DNA from: Chloroflexota bacterium | Lineage (GTDB): Bacteria; Chloroflexota; Chloroflexia; Thermomicrobiales; UBA6265 | Reading direction: 5' to 3' | DNA: 6,254 bases | Assembly (NCBI GenBank): GCA_023424355.1 | Contig: JAFAEA010000398.1 | Span: 1 to 6,254 of the forward strand | Shown: positions 5,813 to 6,254 of the stretch, piece after piece | How the letters are laid out: each line of letters opens with the position of its first letter | Numbering within the stretch: position 1 is the stretch's first letter | Position numbers and translations under genes: made by a program | Notes under the pieces: generated by a model | The model's database searches: none | The model's input: only the letters and a program-made list of their open reading frames with translations | Told to the model about the DNA's origin: nothing

Positions 5813-6254
5813 GTGCGGTTCTCCCGGGCGGCAAACAGACGCTCTGCGACTTCATCCGGCACTGGAGCCGATCCCAAAACGCGACCCTCTCGGAAGCCAA
5901 CGCCGTGGTAATCGCTGCCGCCGGTCGGAAGTAGCTCCCAGGCATCAGCAATGGAGCGAATCTGCCTGTGCTGCTCCGGCGAGTATTCGGCGTAGTAGGT
6001 TTCTAGACCCTTGAGTCCCGCGGGAACGAGTCGCTTCACAGTGCCTTCGATATCCCTCGTGGAATACGGATGTGCCAATACCGGTATCGCGTTGTTCTGC
6101 ACCAGCAGCTTCACGGCATCCTCCGGTGAGAACGGATCGCGCGGGATATACCCCGGTCGACCGGCCTTGAGGAAGCGATCAAACGCTTCGCTTACATCCT
6201 TCACGGCACCAATCTCCATCAGCGCGCGGGCGACGTGAGGTCGGCCGATACTGC
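5809..6254 (-). CDS. PHP-domain phosphoesterase (YciV/RNase AM-like), 5' end beyond right edge
   Basis: The frame is open through the right edge. Reading upstream of the Met at 6219 gives SIGRPHVARAL, which is family sequence, so that Met is internal. About 147 codons are visible, the C-terminal half of a protein that is usually about 270-300 residues. Seen: GRPH, then FDRFLKAGRPGYIPR, SPEDAVKLL, VLAHPYS, and TGGSDYHG near the C-terminus. The His of GRPH, the His of LAHP, and the Asp and His of GSDYHG are expected metal-site residues of the PHP fold. Family knowledge: relatives remove phosphate from nucleoside 3',5'-bisphosphates or trim RNA 5' ends, using a multi-metal centre in the cytosol. 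Which of these applies is not decidable from half a protein. The stop overlaps the ispD start (ATGA), so it is upstream in the same probable operon. Confidence 0.88.
   Translation of the reverse strand, partial: SIGRPHVARALMEIGAVKDVSEAFDRFLKAGRPGYIPRDPFSPEDAVKLLVQNNAIPVLAHPYSTRDIEGTVKRLVPAGLKGLETYYAEYSPEQHRQIRSIADAWELLPTGGSDYHGVGFREGRVLGSAPVPDEVAERLFAARENRT
5821..5825 (-). promoter_or_regulatory. Ribosome binding site GGGAG for ispD, inside the PHP gene 3' end
   Basis: GGGAG on the minus strand sits 8 bases before the ispD ATG at 5812. It supports that start together with the ATGA overlap. Confidence 0.5.

Noticed and set aside
5438..6014. Plus-strand open frames of 157 and 185 codons opposite ispD and the PHP gene
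   Set aside because: The opposite strand encodes all canonical IspD motifs, while these translations are low in coherence and rich in Arg, Ser and Thr.
1..6254. tRNA or rRNA genes, CRISPR arrays, insertion sequences, prophage or defence genes
   Set aside because: Reading both strands showed no cloverleaf, regular spaced repeats, transposase motifs or terminal inverted repeats. Almost every base is assigned to housekeeping-type coding sequence.

Overview
The window reads as an ordinary chromosomal segment from a moderately GC-rich bacterium. It is densely packed with coding sequence and carries no mobile element, RNA gene, CRISPR array or recognisable phage or defence gene. The non-mevalonate (MEP) isoprenoid genes ispD and ispF, the style of the D-aminoacyl-tRNA deacylase, and the Pro-x-Trp-Leu-rich membrane protein would suit Chloroflexota (Thermomicrobia-like) or an actinobacterium. 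This placement is a guess from protein style and is not demonstrated by the sequence.

Layout from left to right. Positions 1-1655 (+) hold the C-terminal four fifths of a DUF255/YyaL (SPATA20-like) thioredoxin-domain protein whose start lies left of the window. A perfect 13-bp hairpin at 1661-1689 separates it from the convergent acetylxylan esterase/cephalosporin-C deacetylase-family gene (1699-2664, -). A 118-bp intergenic stretch (2665-2782) then carries the divergent starts of the esterase and of an MBL-fold hydrolase with an N-terminal four-cysteine knuckle (2783-3607, +). The hydrolase converges with a leftward cluster, and the two stop codons share the tetranucleotide CTAG at 3604-3607.

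The leftward cluster occupies 3604-6254 on the minus strand. In transcription order it is: a PHP-domain phosphoesterase (cut by the right edge), ispD, ispF, dtd, and an uncharacterised 184-residue protein with a C-terminal membrane anchor. The first four genes are joined by 4-bp stop/start overlaps (ATGA, ATGA, GTGA) and the last follows after 3 bases. The cluster is therefore very probably one translationally coupled operon. IspD and IspF catalyse the third and fifth steps of the MEP pathway (IspE does the step between). DTD removes D-amino acids from tRNA. The PHP protein probably handles nucleotide or RNA-end phosphates. The anchored protein has no assigned role.

No gene-free stretch exceeds 300 bases. 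I did not find a convincing new multi-gene system. The points most worth a second look are the anchored protein with twin P-x-W-L motifs and the hydrolase with a reduced metal site.
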